Source of the DNA: Polaromonas sp. JS666
GTDB taxonomy: Bacteria > Pseudomonadota > Gammaproteobacteria > Burkholderiales > Burkholderiaceae_C
Direction of reading: 5' to 3'
Assembly: GCF_000013865.1 (NCBI RefSeq)
Contig: NC_007948.1
Location: forward strand, 868,001-932,000
DNA: 64,000 nt
Shown: positions 9,579-20,375 of the stretch, piece after piece
How the letters are laid out: every line of letters starts with the position of its first letter
Position numbering within the stretch: position 1 is the first letter of the stretch
Translations under genes and position numbers: made by a program
The notes under the pieces: generated by a model
Seen by the model: the letters and a program-made list of their open reading frames with translations, nothing else
Told to the model about the DNA's origin: nothing
Database searches by the model: none

Positions 9579-9676
9579 GGGCCCATTCAAGGTAAACAAT
9601 CCGCCCGCCAGCAACCGGGCATGCGGGGGATTGCGGGTTTAGCCGTGGCGTGGCCCCGCGGCCGGCGCCGGAGATT

Positions 9677-10990
9677 TCAGGGCTTGTTGGCTTTCTCGAA
9701 GCGTTCGAGCTGCTCGTTGCCGCGTTTCACAATGGCATCCAGCGCTTCCTTGGCTGATTTCTTGCCGCTCCAGACCTGCTCGAGCTCTTCATCCTCGATC
9801 GCGCGAACCTGTACGTAGTTGCCCAGGCGGATACCGCGGCTCTTGTCGGTGACCTTGCGAATCATCTGTGTCACGGCGACATCGGTGCCCGGTTTTTCCT
9901 TGTAGAAGCCGGATTTTTCTGTGAGCTGGTAGGCCGCCGTGGTGACCGGCAGATAGCCGGTACGCTTGTGGCTGGCGGACTGCACTTCAGGGCTGGAGAT
10001 GTAACCGAAGAAGGCTGCTACCCCTTTGTATTCAGCGGGTTTCTTGCCTGACATGACCCACAGGCTGGCACCCCCGATCACCGTGTTTTGCGGCGCACCG
10101 GGCACGTCAGGGTAGTAGGGCAGCGGGGCCAAGCCATAGCCGAATTTGGTGTTTTTGGCCACATTGCCATAGAAGCCCGATGAGGTGTTGATCATTGCGC
10201 ACTCGCCCGAGATGAAACTCGCTTCGGGCACATTGCCACGGCCCTTGTAGACGAACAGGCCCTGCTTGGACATGCTGGCCAGGTTCTCGATATGCCGCTG
10301 GTGCAGTGGCGAGTTGATCTTCATCCGCGCGTCCATGCCGGCCAGGCCATTGGACTTGCTGGCGAACTCGACGTTGTGCCAGGCGGAAAAGCTTTCCAGC
10401 TGGGTCCAGCCCTGCCAGGCCGTTGTGAAGGGGCACTTGTGGCCGGAGGCCTTGAGCTTGGCCGCGGCCAGCGCGACTTCGGGCCAGGTGGAGGGCGCCT
10501 TGTCCGGGTCCAGGCCCGCCGCCTTGAAGGCGTCCTTGTTGTAGTAAAAAATGGTGGTGGAGCTGTTGAACGGGAAGCTCAGCATCTGGCCGTTCGGTGC
10601 CGTGTAGTAGCCGGCCACTGCCGATATGTAGGCAGCCGGGTCGAATTTCTGTCCGGCGTCCTTCATGACCTTGGCTACGGGCACGATCGCGCCCTTGCTG
10701 GCCATCATGGTGGCGGTACCTACCTCGAACACCTGCAGGATGTGCGGCGCGTTACCGGCGCGGAAGGCGGCGATGGCGGCAGTCATCGACTCGTCGTAGC
10801 TGCCCTTGTAAGTGGGCACTATGCGGTATTCCTTCTGGCTCGCGTTGAAATCCCTGGCCAGGTCGTTGACCCATTCGTTGTTGACGGCAACCATGGAGTG
10901 CCACCACTGGATCTCTGTTTGCGCCTGGCTCGCCAGGGGAGCAAGCAGGGCGCAGGCGGCGAAAGTCAACGCAGATAGACGGGATTTCAT
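9677..10990 (-). CDS. ugpB: sn-glycerol-3-phosphate ABC transporter periplasmic binding protein
   Basis: This solute-binding protein of the Ugp importer captures glycerol-3-phosphate or glycerophosphodiesters in the periplasm. It has 437 residues. The signal peptide is residues 1-23 (MKSRLSALTFAACALLAPLA, then cleavage near SQAQ), and the mature protein starts with IQWWHSMVAVNNEWVNDLA, typical of UgpB. The ribosome site CAGGAG lies before the ATG. It is the first gene of the minus-strand ugpB-A-E-C-Q set. About 210 bp of promoter region separates it from the divergent oxidoreductase gene. Confidence 0.95.
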   Translation of the reverse strand: MKSRLSALTFAACALLAPLASQAQTEIQWWHSMVAVNNEWVNDLARDFNASQKEYRIVPTYKGSYDESMTAAIAAFRAGNAPHILQVFEVGTATMMASKGAIVPVAKVMKDAGQKFDPAAYISAVAGYYTAPNGQMLSFPFNSSTTIFYYNKDAFKAAGLDPDKAPSTWPEVALAAAKLKASGHKCPFTTAWQGWTQLESFSAWHNVEFASKSNGLAGMDARMKINSPLHQRHIENLASMSKQGLFVYKGRGNVPEASFISGECAMINTSSGFYGNVAKNTKFGYGLAPLPYYPDVPGAPQNTVIGGASLWVMSGKKPAEYKGVAAFFGYISSPEVQSASHKRTGYLPVTTAAYQLTEKSGFYKEKPGTDVAVTQMIRKVTDKSRGIRLGNYVQVRAIEDEELEQVWSGKKSAKEALDAIVKRGNEQLERFEKANKP

Positions 10991-11203
10991 GAAAACTCCT
11001 GAGGTGAAGGCCCATTTTTGGGTCGCTTATTCAAGTTGGGCAGTCTGGGACCTGTTTGTGACAGGCCGATTTAAGCGATTTGGTGCCTTCTTAACAAGCG
11101 GGGTTTCCATGAGGCCATTGGGCTGGGCCCCCGGCCAAATGCTGTGCTGCGGTAACATAGGGCAACAGCGCTGGACGTGGGTCCGAAGCCGCTGATTTTC
11201 ACG
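10991..11203. promoter_or_regulatory. Divergent promoter region between ugpB and the FAD/Fe-S oxidoreductase gene
   Basis: This 213-bp gap must hold the promoters of both genes. On the minus strand CTGTCAC (about 11055-11061) matches one half of a Pho box, but the second half, 4 bp on, does not fit well. PhoB control, usual for ugp operons, is therefore only weakly suggested. A complementary pair CCCAAAAATGGGCC just upstream of ugpB could form a small leader hairpin. Confidence 0.35.
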
Positions 11204-14200
11204 ATGAACGCCCCTACTACCCTTCAAGAATTGAACGTTTTTGCGGATGACGCAAAGCCCGGCGAAGCACGCATTCGCGAAATTCCCTATAACTACACGT
11301 CCTTTTCCGATCGTGAAGTGGTTATTCGTCTGCTGGGCGCGCCGGCCTGGGACTTGCTGAACCGCCTGCGTGACGAACGGCGTACCGGGCGGTCCGCCCG
11401 CATGCTCTACGAAGTGCTGGGGGACATCTGGGTGGTCCAGCGCAACCCGTATTTGCAGGATGACCTGCTGGACAACCCCAAACGCCGCAAGCTGCTGGTG
11501 GATGCCTTGCATCATCGCCTCTCCGAAGTCGGAAAGCGCCGCACACCCGATGCCGACCCGCAGCGCGACGCCATCGTTGGCGAACTGCTGGACGCGGCCC
11601 GCAGTGCGGTCAGCCGCTTTTCGGCCTCGTTTGAGGAAGTGGCCGGCCTGCGCCGCCAGACCGAACGCAAACTGCGCAAGCTGACGCTCAAGGACAACAT
11701 CAAGTTTGACGGGCTGTCGCGCGTCTCGCATGTCACAGACGCCACCGACTGGCGTGTCGAATACCCCTTTGTCGTGCTGACCCCGGATTCCGAGCAGGAA
11801 ATGGCCGGGCTGGTCAAGGGCTGCATCGACCTGGGCCTGACGATCGTGCCGCGCGGCGGCGGGACCGGCTACACCGGTGGCGCGATTCCGCTGACCTGGA
11901 AGTCGGCCGTCATCAACACCGAAAAACTCGAAGCGATGACCGAGGTCGAAATGGTCTCGCTGCCCGGCATCGCGCAGCCGGTGGCCACGGTCTGGACCGA
12001 AGCCGGTGTGGTCACGCAGCGCGTGGCCGATGCCGCCGAGCGGGGCGGATTTGTGTTTGCTGTTGACCCGACGTCTGCCGAGGCCTCCTGCATCGGCGGC
12101 AATATCGCGATGAATGCCGGGGGCAAAAAGGCTGTGCTGTGGGGTACGGCGCTGGATAATCTGGCCTCCTGGCGCATGGTGACGCCACAGGCCCAGTGGC
12201 TGGAAGTGACCCGGCTGGGCCACAACCTGGGCAAGATCCACGACGCCGAGATGGCGAGTTTCGAGCTCAAGTATTTTGAAGCCGACGGCAAGACGCCGGT
12301 GCGCACGGAACGCCTTGACATCCAGGGCAAGACTTTCCGCAAGGAGGGCCTGGGCAAGGACGTCACCGACAAGTTCCTGAGCGGACTGCCGGGCATCCAG
12401 AAAGAAGGCTGCGACGGGCTCATCACCAGCGCCCGCTGGATCGTGCACCGCATGCCCGCGCACACGCGCACCGTTTGCCTGGAGTTCTTCGGCAATGCCA
12501 AGGACGCCGTGCCCAGCATTGTCGAGATCAAGGACTTCATGTTTTCCGAGCAAAAGCGCGGCGGCGCCATCCTGGCCGGGCTGGAGCACCTGGACGACCG
12601 TTACCTCAAGGCGGTCGGCTACGCGACCAAGTCGAAAAAACACGGCGGCCTGCCGAAGATGGTGTTGTTTGGCGACATTGCCGGCGACGATGCCGATGTG
12701 GTGGCGCGGGCAACCTCGGAAGTGGTGCGCATTGCCAATTCGCGCCACGGTGAAGGCTTTATCGCCATCAGCCCGGATGCACGCAAGAAATTCTGGCTGG
12801 ACCGCAAGCGCACTGCCGCCATTTCCCGGCACACCAATGCCTTCAAGATCAATGAGGACGTGGTGATCCCGCTGCCGCGCATGGCGGAGTACACCGACGG
12901 CATCGAGCGCATCAATATCGAGCTGAGCCTGCGCAACAAGATCAAGCTGTGCGACGAGCTGGAGACCTTTTTCCTCAAGGGCAACCTGCCCCTGGGTAAA
13001 TCGGACGATGCCAACGACATCCCGTCGGCCGAGCTGCTGGAAGACCGGGTCGGCCAGGCGCTTGCCATGATTGCCGAAGTCCGTGCCCTCTGGGCCGGCT
13101 GGCTGGAGGGTGTGGAGGCGTTGTTCCCGCAACTGCAGGATCATTCGCTGCGCGCCAGCTGGAAGACGCAGATCCGGGCTAGGCTCCAGGCCATCTTCAG
13201 CGGCGCGCCGTTCTTGCCCATCCTGGAAGAGTGCAATGCCATTCACAAACGGGTGCTCAAGGGCCGTGTGTGGGCGGCGCTGCACATGCACGCGGGCGAC
13301 GGCAACGTGCATACCAATCTGCCGGTCAACAGCGACGACTACGAGATGCTGCAGACCGCGCATGAAGCCGTGGCGCGCATCATGGTGCTGGCGCGCTCGC
13401 TTGATGGCGTGATTTCGGGCGAGCACGGCATCGGCATCACCAAGCTGGATTTCCTGACCGACGAGGAACTGCGTCCCTTCACCGAGTACAAGCAGAAGGT
13501 CGACCCCGAAGGCCGCTTCAACAAAGGCAAGCTGCTGCGGAATCAGGAGCTGAATACGCAGGACGGGAAAAGGCTTCCGGCCGATTTGACGAATGCCTAT
13601 ACGCCCAGCTTCGGCCTGATGGGCCATGAGTCGCTGATCATGCAGCAGTCTGACATCGGCGCGATTGCCGACAGCATCAAGGACTGCCTGCGCTGCGGTA
13701 AATGCAAACCGGTGTGCGCCACGCATGTGCCGCGCGCCAACCTGCTGTACAGCCCGCGCAACAAGATCCTGGCGACCTCGCTGCTGGTGGAGGCCTTCCT
13801 GTATGAGGAGCAGACCCGGCGCGGCATCAGCATCAAACACTGGGAAGAGTTTGAGGATGTGGCCGACCACTGCACGGTATGCCACAAGTGCCTGACCCCC
13901 TGCCCGGTGGATATCGACTTTGGCGATGTGTCGATGAACATGCGCAACCTGCTGCGCAAGATGGGCCAGAAGTCCTTCCGGCCCGGCAATGCGGCCGCCA
14001 TGTTCTTCCTCAACGCCACCAATCCGCAAACCATCAAGTTCATGCGCGGCGCCATGGTCGACGTGGGCTTCAAGGCCCAGCGCCTGGCCAATGACCTGCT
14101 GCGCAAGCTGGCGCGCAAGCAGACCGACCGGCCGCCGGCCACGGTCGGCAAGGCGCCGGTCAAGGAGCAGGTGATCCACTTCATCAACAAGAAAATGCCT

Positions 14201-15106
14201 GGCGGCCTTCCCAAGAAGACGGCCCGCGCCCTGCTGGACATCGAAGACAAGGATTACGTGCCGATTATCCGCAATCCGAAAAACACCACGGCGGAAACCG
14301 AGGCGGTGTTTTATTTCCCGGGTTGCGGCTCCGAGCGCCTGTTCAGCCAGGTCGGCCTGGCCACGCAGGCCATGCTGTGGCACGCCGGCGTGCAAACCGT
14401 GCTGCCGCCAGGCTATCTGTGCTGCGGCTATCCCCAGCGCGGCTCCGGCCAGTACGACAAGGCCGAGAAAATCATCACCGACAACCGGGTGCTGTTCCAC
14501 CGCGTGGCCAACACCCTGAACTACCTGGACATCAAGACCGTGGTGGTCAGTTGCGGCACCTGCTATGACCAGTTGCAGGGCTACGAGTTCGAGAAAATTT
14601 TCCCGGGCTGCCGCATCATCGACATCCATGAGTACCTGCTGGAAAAAGGCATCACGCTGCGGACGGACCAGCCCGGCAAGGGTTATCTGTACCATGACCC
14701 CTGCCACAGCCCGATGAAACTGCAGGAGCCGATGAAGACCGTCAAGGCGCTGCTCGGCGACAACGTCCTCAAGAACGAGCGCTGCTGCGGCGAATCGGGC
14801 ACGCTGGGCGTCACGCGACCTGACATTTCAACGCAGATCCGCTTCCGCAAGGAAGAAGAGCTGCGCAAGGGCGAGGCCAATTTGCGGGCCACTGGAGCGG
14901 TGGGCGAGGGCGAGAACGTCAAGATACTGACCAGTTGCCCCAGTTGCCTGCAGGGCCTGTCCCGCTATGGCGACGACCTGCAAAACGGCCTGCTTGAGGC
15001 CGATTACATCGTCGTCGAAATGGCCAACCAGATTCTGGGCAAGGAATGGCTGCCGGCTTATGTCGAGGCTGCCAACCACGGCGGGATCGAGCGCGTGCTG
15101 GTGTAG
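11204..15106 (+). CDS. Large FAD-linked oxidoreductase with iron-sulfur and CCG domains (DUF3683 type)
   Basis: This is a 1300-residue multidomain cytoplasmic protein. The N-terminal ~190 residues resemble DUF3683. Next comes a D-lactate/glycolate-oxidase-like FAD domain ([16 protein letters not shown] near residue 220; [14 protein letters not shown] near 700; [13 protein letters not shown]). Two [4Fe-4S] motifs follow, [11 protein letters not shown] (about 830) and [14 protein letters not shown] (about 890), then two cysteine-rich CCG domains (PGCGSERLF at ~1040, [27 protein letters not shown] at ~1190) as in GlpC and HdrB. The architecture suggests a 2-hydroxyacid dehydrogenase fused to its electron-transfer subunit; the substrate is unknown. 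I chose the ATG at 11204 (MNAPTTLQ) over 11177. It is divergent from the ugp operon. Confidence 0.88.
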   Translation: MNAPTTLQELNVFADDAKPGEARIREIPYNYTSFSDREVVIRLLGAPAWDLLNRLRDERRTGRSARMLYEVLGDIWVVQRNPYLQDDLLDNPKRRKLLVDALHHRLSEVGKRRTPDADPQRDAIVGELLDAARSAVSRFSASFEEVAGLRRQTERKLRKLTLKDNIKFDGLSRVSHVTDATDWRVEYPFVVLTPDSEQEMAGLVKGCIDLGLTIVPRGGGTGYTGGAIPLTWKSAVINTEKLEAMTEVEMVSLPGIAQPVATVWTEAGVVTQRVADAAERGGFVFAVDPTSAEASCIGGNIAMNAGGKKAVLWGTALDNLASWRMVTPQAQWLEVTRLGHNLGKIHDAEMASFELKYFEADGKTPVRTERLDIQGKTFRKEGLGKDVTDKFLSGLPGIQKEGCDGLITSARWIVHRMPAHTRTVCLEFFGNAKDAVPSIVEIKDFMFSEQKRGGAILAGLEHLDDRYLKAVGYATKSKKHGGLPKMVLFGDIAGDDADVVARATSEVVRIANSRHGEGFIAISPDARKKFWLDRKRTAAISRHTNAFKINEDVVIPLPRMAEYTDGIERINIELSLRNKIKLCDELETFFLKGNLPLGKSDDANDIPSAELLEDRVGQALAMIAEVRALWAGWLEGVEALFPQLQDHSLRASWKTQIRARLQAIFSGAPFLPILEECNAIHKRVLKGRVWAALHMHAGDGNVHTNLPVNSDDYEMLQTAHEAVARIMVLARSLDGVISGEHGIGITKLDFLTDEELRPFTEYKQKVDPEGRFNKGKLLRNQELNTQDGKRLPADLTNAYTPSFGLMGHESLIMQQSDIGAIADSIKDCLRCGKCKPVCATHVPRANLLYSPRNKILATSLLVEAFLYEEQTRRGISIKHWEEFEDVADHCTVCHKCLTPCPVDIDFGDVSMNMRNLLRKMGQKSFRPGNAAAMFFLNATNPQTIKFMRGAMVDVGFKAQRLANDLLRKLARKQTDRPPATVGKAPVKEQVIHFINKKMPGGLPKKTARALLDIEDKDYVPIIRNPKNTTAETEAVFYFPGCGSERLFSQVGLATQAMLWHAGVQTVLPPGYLCCGYPQRGSGQYDKAEKIITDNRVLFHRVANTLNYLDIKTVVVSCGTCYDQLQGYEFEKIFPGCRIIDIHEYLLEKGITLRTDQPGKGYLYHDPCHSPMKLQEPMKTVKALLGDNVLKNERCCGESGTLGVTRPDISTQIRFRKEEELRKGEANLRATGAVGEGENVKILTSCPSCLQGLSRYGDDLQNGLLEADYIVVEMANQILGKEWLPAYVEAANHGGIERVLV

Positions 15107-15203
15107 AAGGGCAGAGCGCGGGAGGACGGTCTCTCGCTCCCGCGACGGGCGTTCCTTCCGCACGAGATTTCGATTTGGTTTATTCAGAAAGTGATGCATC
15201 ACC

Positions 15204-15617
15204 ATGGCAGGTCTCCAGGCCGGTTCACCGACTCCCACGGCGCTGACGGTTCACAGCCAGTCCCGCGTGCTGGAAATCGCCTTTTCGGACGGCGCCGGGT
15301 TCAGGATTCCGTTTGAACTGATGCGTGTATATTCGCCGTCCGCAGAAGTCCAAGGGCACGGACCGGGCCAGGAGGTGCTGCAAACCGGCAAGCGCGAGAT
15401 CAATATCGTCGAGCTGGAGCCCATAGGCAACTACGCGGTCAAGCCGGTGTTTTCCGATGGCCATGAAAGCGGCATTTTTTCCTGGGACTACCTGTACCAT
15501 CTGGGCGCCGACCAGGACCGGCTCTGGGACGACTACACCCGACGGCTGCAGGCTGCAGGCCGGGACAGGGACACCCCGATGGTCGAAGCCCCAGGCCACG
15601 CCTGTGGCAATCACTGA
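15204..15617 (+). CDS. DUF971 domain protein
   Basis: This 137-residue protein has the DUF971 fold, also found at the N-terminus of gamma-butyrobetaine hydroxylases. The characteristic pattern runs from LTVHSQSRVLEIAFSDG and FRIPFELMRVYSPSAEV through the ELEPIGNYAVKPVFSDGHES and GIFSWDYLYHLG segments. Stand-alone members are common in proteobacteria, sometimes linked to iron-sulfur or NUBPL-like proteins; the biochemical role is unclear. It is directly upstream of ubiE, the usual betaproteobacterial order, and probably shares its transcript. Confidence 0.88.
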   Translation: MAGLQAGSPTPTALTVHSQSRVLEIAFSDGAGFRIPFELMRVYSPSAEVQGHGPGQEVLQTGKREINIVELEPIGNYAVKPVFSDGHESGIFSWDYLYHLGADQDRLWDDYTRRLQAAGRDRDTPMVEAPGHACGNH

Positions 15618-15754
15618 GGAAAGTCACTGACGGCGAGTCCTGCAAGCGTTGCTGTCCTGGACTGTTGTTTTTCCGGCATAAAACCCCACAATGCCCTGAA
15701 GCAGTGCAGGGTTGTCGCCACTAACCAAGGGCATTGCCCTCTAGCATTCACTCT

Positions 15755-16486
15755 ATGACGAAAACCCATTTCGGCTTTGAATCCGTCGAGGAGCAGGACA
15801 AGGCGCGACGCGTGCGCGGCGTGTTTGACTCTGTGGCGCCCAAATACGACGTGATGAATGACTTGATGTCGATGGGTCTGCATCGTGCCTGGAAGGCCTA
15901 CACCGTGCTGGTGGCCAACGTTAAGGAGGGCCAGCAGGTGCTCGACATCGCCGGCGGAACGGGCGACCTGGCCCTGGCTTTCGCGCCCAAAGTGGGCAGC
16001 AGCGGGCGGGTGGTGCACACTGACATCAACGAGGCGATGCTCAGGGAAGGGCGTAACCGGCTGCTGGACGCTGGTGTGAACCTGCCCACGTTGGTCTGTG
16101 ATGCAGAACACCTGCCGTTTGCCGATGCGAGTTTTGACGTGGTCACCGTCGCTTTTGGCTTGCGCAACATGACGCATAAAGAAGATGCCTTGCGCGAAAT
16201 GAACCGTGTGCTCAAGCCCGGTGGCAAACTGCTGGTGCTGGAGTTTTCCAAGGTGGCCAAACCGCTGGAAAAGATTTATGACTGGTATTCGTTCAAGGTG
16301 TTGCCCAGGCTCGGCAAGCTGGTGGCCAACGACGACTCAAGCTACCAGTACCTCGCCGAGTCGATTCGCATGCATCCGGGCCAGGAAGAACTCAAAGCCC
16401 TGATGCTTAAAGGTGGTTTCGGTCATGTGGACTATCACAACCTGACGGGCGGGGTAGTGGCATTGCATGTTGCAATCAAATGCTGA
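15755..16486 (+). CDS. ubiE: Ubiquinone/menaquinone C-methyltransferase UbiE
   Basis: This SAM-dependent methyltransferase carries out the C-methylation of the benzoquinol ring in ubiquinone synthesis. It is 243 residues long with the start [20 protein letters not shown], the characteristic [19 protein letters not shown], the SAM-binding motif [14 protein letters not shown] and the signature [13 protein letters not shown]. The frame extends upstream to 15734 but the ATG at 15755 fits the family. It is followed by a Tim44-like gene and ubiJ-ubiB, so most late ubiquinone accessory genes cluster here. Confidence 0.97.
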   Translation: MTKTHFGFESVEEQDKARRVRGVFDSVAPKYDVMNDLMSMGLHRAWKAYTVLVANVKEGQQVLDIAGGTGDLALAFAPKVGSSGRVVHTDINEAMLREGRNRLLDAGVNLPTLVCDAEHLPFADASFDVVTVAFGLRNMTHKEDALREMNRVLKPGGKLLVLEFSKVAKPLEKIYDWYSFKVLPRLGKLVANDDSSYQYLAESIRMHPGQEELKALMLKGGFGHVDYHNLTGGVVALHVAIKC

Positions 16487-16554
16487 AGAAGTGTTGAAGA
16501 AGTTAAACCGGCTTAAATAAACAAACAGGCGCAAGGCTTGCTCAAGGAGACGTT

Positions 16555-17556
16555 ATGAAGATTTGGTCAATCATTCTTTCCGCCGTGATGGCGCTCACCA
16601 TGGCTCTGCCGGGGACGGACGCAGAGGCTGCGCGTCTGGGCGGCGGCAAGTCATTTGGCAAGCAATCGTCCAACGTCACGCAGCGTGAGTCCACATCGGG
16701 TGGCGCCACTTCTGCAACCAACTCTGCGGCCAAACCGGCTGCACCGGCCGCGGCGCCTGCCCCGGTTGCGCCGAAGAAACCTTGGGGCGCCATGCTGGGC
16801 GGCCTGGCTGCCGGCCTCGGCCTGGCCTGGCTGGCTTCGTCGCTGGGCCTGGGTGAAGCCTTCGGCCAGGTCATCATGTTCGCGTTGCTGGCCCTGGTGA
16901 TCATGGTGGCGGTCGGGTTCATCATGCGCAAGCTCAAGGGCGGCGGGGCCGGTGCCGCGGCTCCACGCACGCAGGAGCCATTTGCCTTCCAGGGTGCGGG
17001 CAACGCTGCCACCCCCAGGAACTACAGCCCCGAGAATGTCGGCAACGATGCCTCGGCACGCCCGTGGGAGCGAAGCGGCATGGCCTTCGACGCGAACCGC
17101 GATGCGGGAGCCACGCCTGCCACCGGCTCGATGATTGGCTCGGCCTTGCTCGGCACCCAGACCTGGGGCGTTCCCGCCGGGTTTGATGCCGAGGGCTTCC
17201 TTAAGGCCAGCAAGGCGAATTTCGTGACGCTGCAGGACGCCTGGGACCGCTCTGACATCCAGAGCTTGCGCGCCATGATGACCGACGACATGCTCGAGCA
17301 GATCAAGGCACAGCTGGCCGATCGCGAATCGCACACTGGTGGTGTGGTCAACCGGACCGAGGTCGTGATGCTCAATGCGCAGCTGCTGGGCATAGAGGAG
17401 CTGAGCGATACGTATATGGCTAGCGTGGAGTTCTCGGGCATGATCCGCGAAGACGCTTCCGCCGGTGCCAGCCCCTTCCGCGAAGTCTGGAACATGACCA
17501 AGCCGCGTAACGGCGGCAGCGGCTGGCTCGTAGCCGGCGTTCAAGCTCTCCAGTAA
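16555..17556 (+). CDS. Tim44-like domain membrane protein
   Basis: This 333-residue protein has an N-terminal signal or anchor (residues 1-25, ending near TDAEAA) and a low-complexity stretch rich in Ser, Thr, Ala and Pro. A membrane region follows at about residues 79-122 (GAMLGGLAAGLGLAWLAS onwards), and a C-terminal Tim44/MRP-L45-like domain begins at about residue 205 (FLKASKANFVTLQDAWDRSD). Bacterial members are inner-membrane proteins of unknown role. A purine-rich ribosome site (AAGGAGA) precedes the ATG. The ubiE-Tim44-ubiJ-ubiB order is common in Burkholderiales. Confidence 0.88.
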   Translation: MKIWSIILSAVMALTMALPGTDAEAARLGGGKSFGKQSSNVTQRESTSGGATSATNSAAKPAAPAAAPAPVAPKKPWGAMLGGLAAGLGLAWLASSLGLGEAFGQVIMFALLALVIMVAVGFIMRKLKGGGAGAAAPRTQEPFAFQGAGNAATPRNYSPENVGNDASARPWERSGMAFDANRDAGATPATGSMIGSALLGTQTWGVPAGFDAEGFLKASKANFVTLQDAWDRSDIQSLRAMMTDDMLEQIKAQLADRESHTGGVVNRTEVVMLNAQLLGIEELSDTYMASVEFSGMIREDASAGASPFREVWNMTKPRNGGSGWLVAGVQALQ

Positions 17557-17587
17557 ACCCGCGCGCAGGTCTCCACTTCCACTTCCA

Positions 17588-17682
17588 GCAGGGGCCGCGG
17601 GACTGGCTTTGCCAGACCGCAGGCGCAGCGGCCCCCTCGGGGGGCAGAGAGCTACACGCAGTGAGCGACCGTGGGGGCCACA
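17588..17682 (-). repeat. Large dispersed palindromic repeat, copy B
   Basis: This roughly 95-bp element holds GCGGCCCCCTCGGGGGGC, a self-complementary centre. Its reverse complement aligns along nearly its whole length with 22861-22954. The core GGGGCAGAGAGCTACACGCA matches the paired 39-bp repeats near 8571. It lies between the Tim44-like gene and ubiJ. Confidence 0.85.
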
Positions 17683-17704
17683 TTGCTGTCAAAATCGGGG
17701 ACGT

Positions 17705-18310
17705 ATGAATAACACGTCCCCTTTTTCTTTTCTTGAGTCTGTCGCGAGTCGTTTTCAGCCACCCGCCTGGGTGGTCGATGAAGGGCAGCAGCGGCTGGTG
17801 CTGTTCTTGAACCATGTCCTGCTGCAGGAGAAACAGGCGCAGGACCGGCTGTTGCGGCAAAAGGGCCGTGTTGTCCATCTCCGGTGGGGCGTTTTTGCGC
17901 TGGACCTGGTCGTCACCCCGGCGGGTCTGGTTGACCGCGCGTCACCCGCGGCAAAGCCTGACTTGCTGCTTTCGGTGGCCACCGAGTCGCCCCTGGTCAT
18001 CATGCAGTCGGTGATGGCCGGCAAATCTCCTCCGGTGAAAATTGAGGGCGATGTTCAACTGGCAGCCGAGTTTGGCTGGCTGGCCGAGAACCTGCGCTGG
18101 GATGCCGAAGAGGGTCTTTCCCGCCTGATAGGCGATGCGCCGGCGCATGCCCTTGCCGATGCCGGCAGGCGGCTGCTGGACGGCCTGAAGCAGTTTCTGG
18201 CGCAGGCACCGCTGTCCCCGTCCTCATCTTCCCCTTCATCCCCTACCTCATCTCCCACTTCATCCGCAGCGTCCGGTTCCTCCCCGGATGCCGCGAAGGC
18301 TTCTGCATGA
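17705..18310 (+). CDS. ubiJ: Ubiquinone biosynthesis accessory factor UbiJ (SCP2 domain)
   Basis: UbiJ is a lipid-binding SCP2-like protein that helps organise the soluble ubiquinone biosynthesis complex. This 201-residue protein shows the family N-terminus [20 protein letters not shown] and the SCP2 core from [11 protein letters not shown] through [20 protein letters not shown]. The C-terminal ~30 residues are almost only Ser, Pro, Thr and Ala, an unusual low-complexity tail. The ATG at 17705 was chosen because the family start is close to it and upstream sequence is repeat. It overlaps ubiB by 4 bp (ATGA), showing coupling. Confidence 0.9.
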   Translation: MNNTSPFSFLESVASRFQPPAWVVDEGQQRLVLFLNHVLLQEKQAQDRLLRQKGRVVHLRWGVFALDLVVTPAGLVDRASPAAKPDLLLSVATESPLVIMQSVMAGKSPPVKIEGDVQLAAEFGWLAENLRWDAEEGLSRLIGDAPAHALADAGRRLLDGLKQFLAQAPLSPSSSSPSSPTSSPTSSAASGSSPDAAKASA

Positions 18311-19860
18311 CCCGGGTGTTCAGGGGCGGGTTCATCGTTTGGACCGTGCTTCGCTTCGGCCTCGACGAACTGGTGTTGTCCAGCTTCGAAAAGCCGTGGA
18401 TCCGCCGGTTGACCCGCATCGTCTCGCTGGGGCGCAACCTGAGCGCTCCCCGTGGCGCCCGTCTTCGCGAGGCACTGGAAGCGCTGGGGCCCATCTTCGT
18501 CAAGTTCGGGCAGGTGATGTCCACACGGCGCGACCTGCTGCCGCCCGACATCGCCGATGAGCTGGCGCGCCTGCAGGACCGGGTGCCACCCTTTGAATCG
18601 TCGGTGGCCGTTGCCATCATCGAAAAGGCGTTTGGCCGGCCCCTGGACCGTATATTCGCGACGTTTGAGCACACCCCCGTGGCCAGCGCGTCGATTGCCC
18701 AGGTTCACTTTGCGACGCTGCACGACGGCCGTGAAGTGGCAGTCAAGGTATTGCGCCCCAACATGCTGCCCGCGATCGAGAAAGACCTCGCGCTCATGCA
18801 CATGATGGCCGGCTGGGTGGAAGGCGCATCCGCCGATGGCAAGCGCCTCAAGCCGCGCGAAGTGGTAGCCGAGTTTGACAAATACCTGCACGACGAGCTC
18901 GACTTGCTGCGTGAGGCCGCCAATGCGGCGCAACTGCGCCGGAACATGCAGGACCTCAATCTCGTCATGATCCCGGAAATGTTCTGGGACTACTGCATGC
19001 CCGATGTCATGGTGATGGAGCGCATGAAGGGGGTGCCCATCGGCCAGAGCCAGCGCCTGCGCGACGCCAGCGTGGACATGAAGAAGCTGGCTCGCGACGG
19101 CGTCACCATTTTCTTCACGCAGGTGTTCCGCGATGGCTTTTTTCATGCCGACATGCACCCGGGCAATATTCAGGTCAGCCTGGCCCCGGACACCTTCGGG
19201 CGCTATATTTCGCTGGATTTCGGCATCGTGGGCACGCTCACAGAGGTGGACAAGGAGTATCTGGCGCACAACTTCAGCGCTTTCTTCCAGCGCGACTACA
19301 AGCGCGTTGCCGAACTGCATCTGGAGTCCGGCTGGGTGCCCGCCACCACCCGTGTGGACGAGCTGGAAGCCGCCATTCGCGCCTGCTGCGAGCCGTATTT
19401 CGACCGGCCGCTCAAGGAAATCTCGCTGGGCCTGGTGCTGATGCGCCTGTTCCAGACCTCGCGCCGTTTCCACGTGGAAATTCAGCCGCAACTGGTCCTG
19501 CTGCAAAAAACCCTGCTCAATATCGAAGGGCTGGGGCGCGAACTGGATCCCGAACTTGACCTCTGGAGCACGGCCAAGCCTTTTCTTGAAAAATGGATGC
19601 TGGAGCAGGTGGGCCCCGAAAAATTGCTGGCCCAGCTCAAGGCCGAGGCCCCGGCCTATGCCAAGCTGCTGCCCGTGCTGCCGCGCCTGCTGGCCCAGTA
19701 CCTCAAAGGGCCGTCAGGGCCGAGCCGCCGCGACCTGGAAGCCCTGCTGGCCGAACAAAAGCGCACCAACAAACTGCTGCAAAGCCTGATCTACGGTGGT
19801 TTGGGCTTTGTGCTGGGCCTGATTGCCATGCAACTGCTGCTGCGGGTCCGTATTTTTTGA
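18307..19860 (+). CDS. ubiB: Ubiquinone biosynthesis kinase-like protein UbiB
   Basis: UbiB is an atypical kinase-like ATPase of the ABC1/ADCK family needed for ubiquinone biosynthesis at the inner membrane. It has 517 residues. The KxGQ motif ([20 protein letters not shown]) lies near residue 64 and the ASASIAQVH loop near 125. The lysine of the ATP site is in [10 protein letters not shown], with [11 protein letters not shown] and the metal-binding DFGIVG further on. A C-terminal hydrophobic anchor covers about residues 495-514 ([19 protein letters not shown]). The start overlaps the ubiJ stop. Confidence 0.96.
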   Translation: MTRVFRGGFIVWTVLRFGLDELVLSSFEKPWIRRLTRIVSLGRNLSAPRGARLREALEALGPIFVKFGQVMSTRRDLLPPDIADELARLQDRVPPFESSVAVAIIEKAFGRPLDRIFATFEHTPVASASIAQVHFATLHDGREVAVKVLRPNMLPAIEKDLALMHMMAGWVEGASADGKRLKPREVVAEFDKYLHDELDLLREAANAAQLRRNMQDLNLVMIPEMFWDYCMPDVMVMERMKGVPIGQSQRLRDASVDMKKLARDGVTIFFTQVFRDGFFHADMHPGNIQVSLAPDTFGRYISLDFGIVGTLTEVDKEYLAHNFSAFFQRDYKRVAELHLESGWVPATTRVDELEAAIRACCEPYFDRPLKEISLGLVLMRLFQTSRRFHVEIQPQLVLLQKTLLNIEGLGRELDPELDLWSTAKPFLEKWMLEQVGPEKLLAQLKAEAPAYAKLLPVLPRLLAQYLKGPSGPSRRDLEALLAEQKRTNKLLQSLIYGGLGFVLGLIAMQLLLRVRIF

Positions 19861-20009
19861 CGCCGGCCCGAGCCGGCTGCCGCACAGGTCCGAACGCTGT
19901 GGGTCTCCCCGCCCGTTTGCCTTGAAGTTGGCGGCAACGCCTATAATTGAAGGTTTTGCACTGGTAAGCCTTCTTCAGGCGCAATTTCCCGGACAGAACC
20001 TCTAGCACT

Positions 20010-20375
20010 ATGCCAATCTACGCCTATAAATGCGAGTCCTGCGGGCATGCCAAGGACGTCTTGCGAAAAATATCGGACGCGCCCTTGACCGATTGCCCGC
20101 ACTGCGGGAGCCCCACTTTCACGAAACAAGTCACCGCAGCCGGCTTTCAGCTCAAGGGCTCGGGCTGGTACGTGACCGATTTCCGCGGCACGGACAAGGC
20201 GGCGCAGCCTGCCAAATCGGGTGACGGCGGGTCGACGGCGGCGGTAAGCACAGGCAGCAAATCCGCCGATACAGGCGCGGCCGCTGCAACGGCCACTGCC
20301 CCCGCAGCAGCTACGCCTGCTGCAGCGCCGGCCAGCCAGGGCGCGACCAGCGATTCGTCGTCCAAAGCCGCGTGA
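20010..20375 (+). CDS. FmdB-family zinc ribbon protein
   Basis: This 121-residue protein has an N-terminal FmdB-type zinc ribbon: YAYKCESCGHAKDVL and TDCPHCGSPTFTKQVTAAGF give two CxxC pairs. The GSGWYVTDFRG segment is typical of the family. The rest (about residues 65-121) is an Ala, Ser and Thr-rich tail without predicted structure. The family is considered regulatory, but no clear function is established. Its end overlaps the DUF502 gene by 4 bp, so the two are translationally coupled upstream of aspS. Confidence 0.9.
   Translation: MPIYAYKCESCGHAKDVLRKISDAPLTDCPHCGSPTFTKQVTAAGFQLKGSGWYVTDFRGTDKAAQPAKSGDGGSTAAVSTGSKSADTGAAAATATAPAAATPAAAPASQGATSDSSSKAA

Noticed and set aside
11050..11075. 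Pho box upstream of ugpB
   Set aside because: Only one half-site (CTGTCAC) matches; the second does not, so PhoB control is left as a possibility and not called as a site.
11027..14707. 1226-codon open frame on the minus strand
   Set aside because: It lies entirely opposite the FAD/iron-sulfur oxidoreductase, whose protein has clear domains and motifs. The antisense frame is a by-product of high-GC codon usage and reads as low-complexity protein.
18055..19506. 483-codon minus-strand open frame
   Set aside because: It is opposite ubiJ-ubiB and has no motif; shadow frame.
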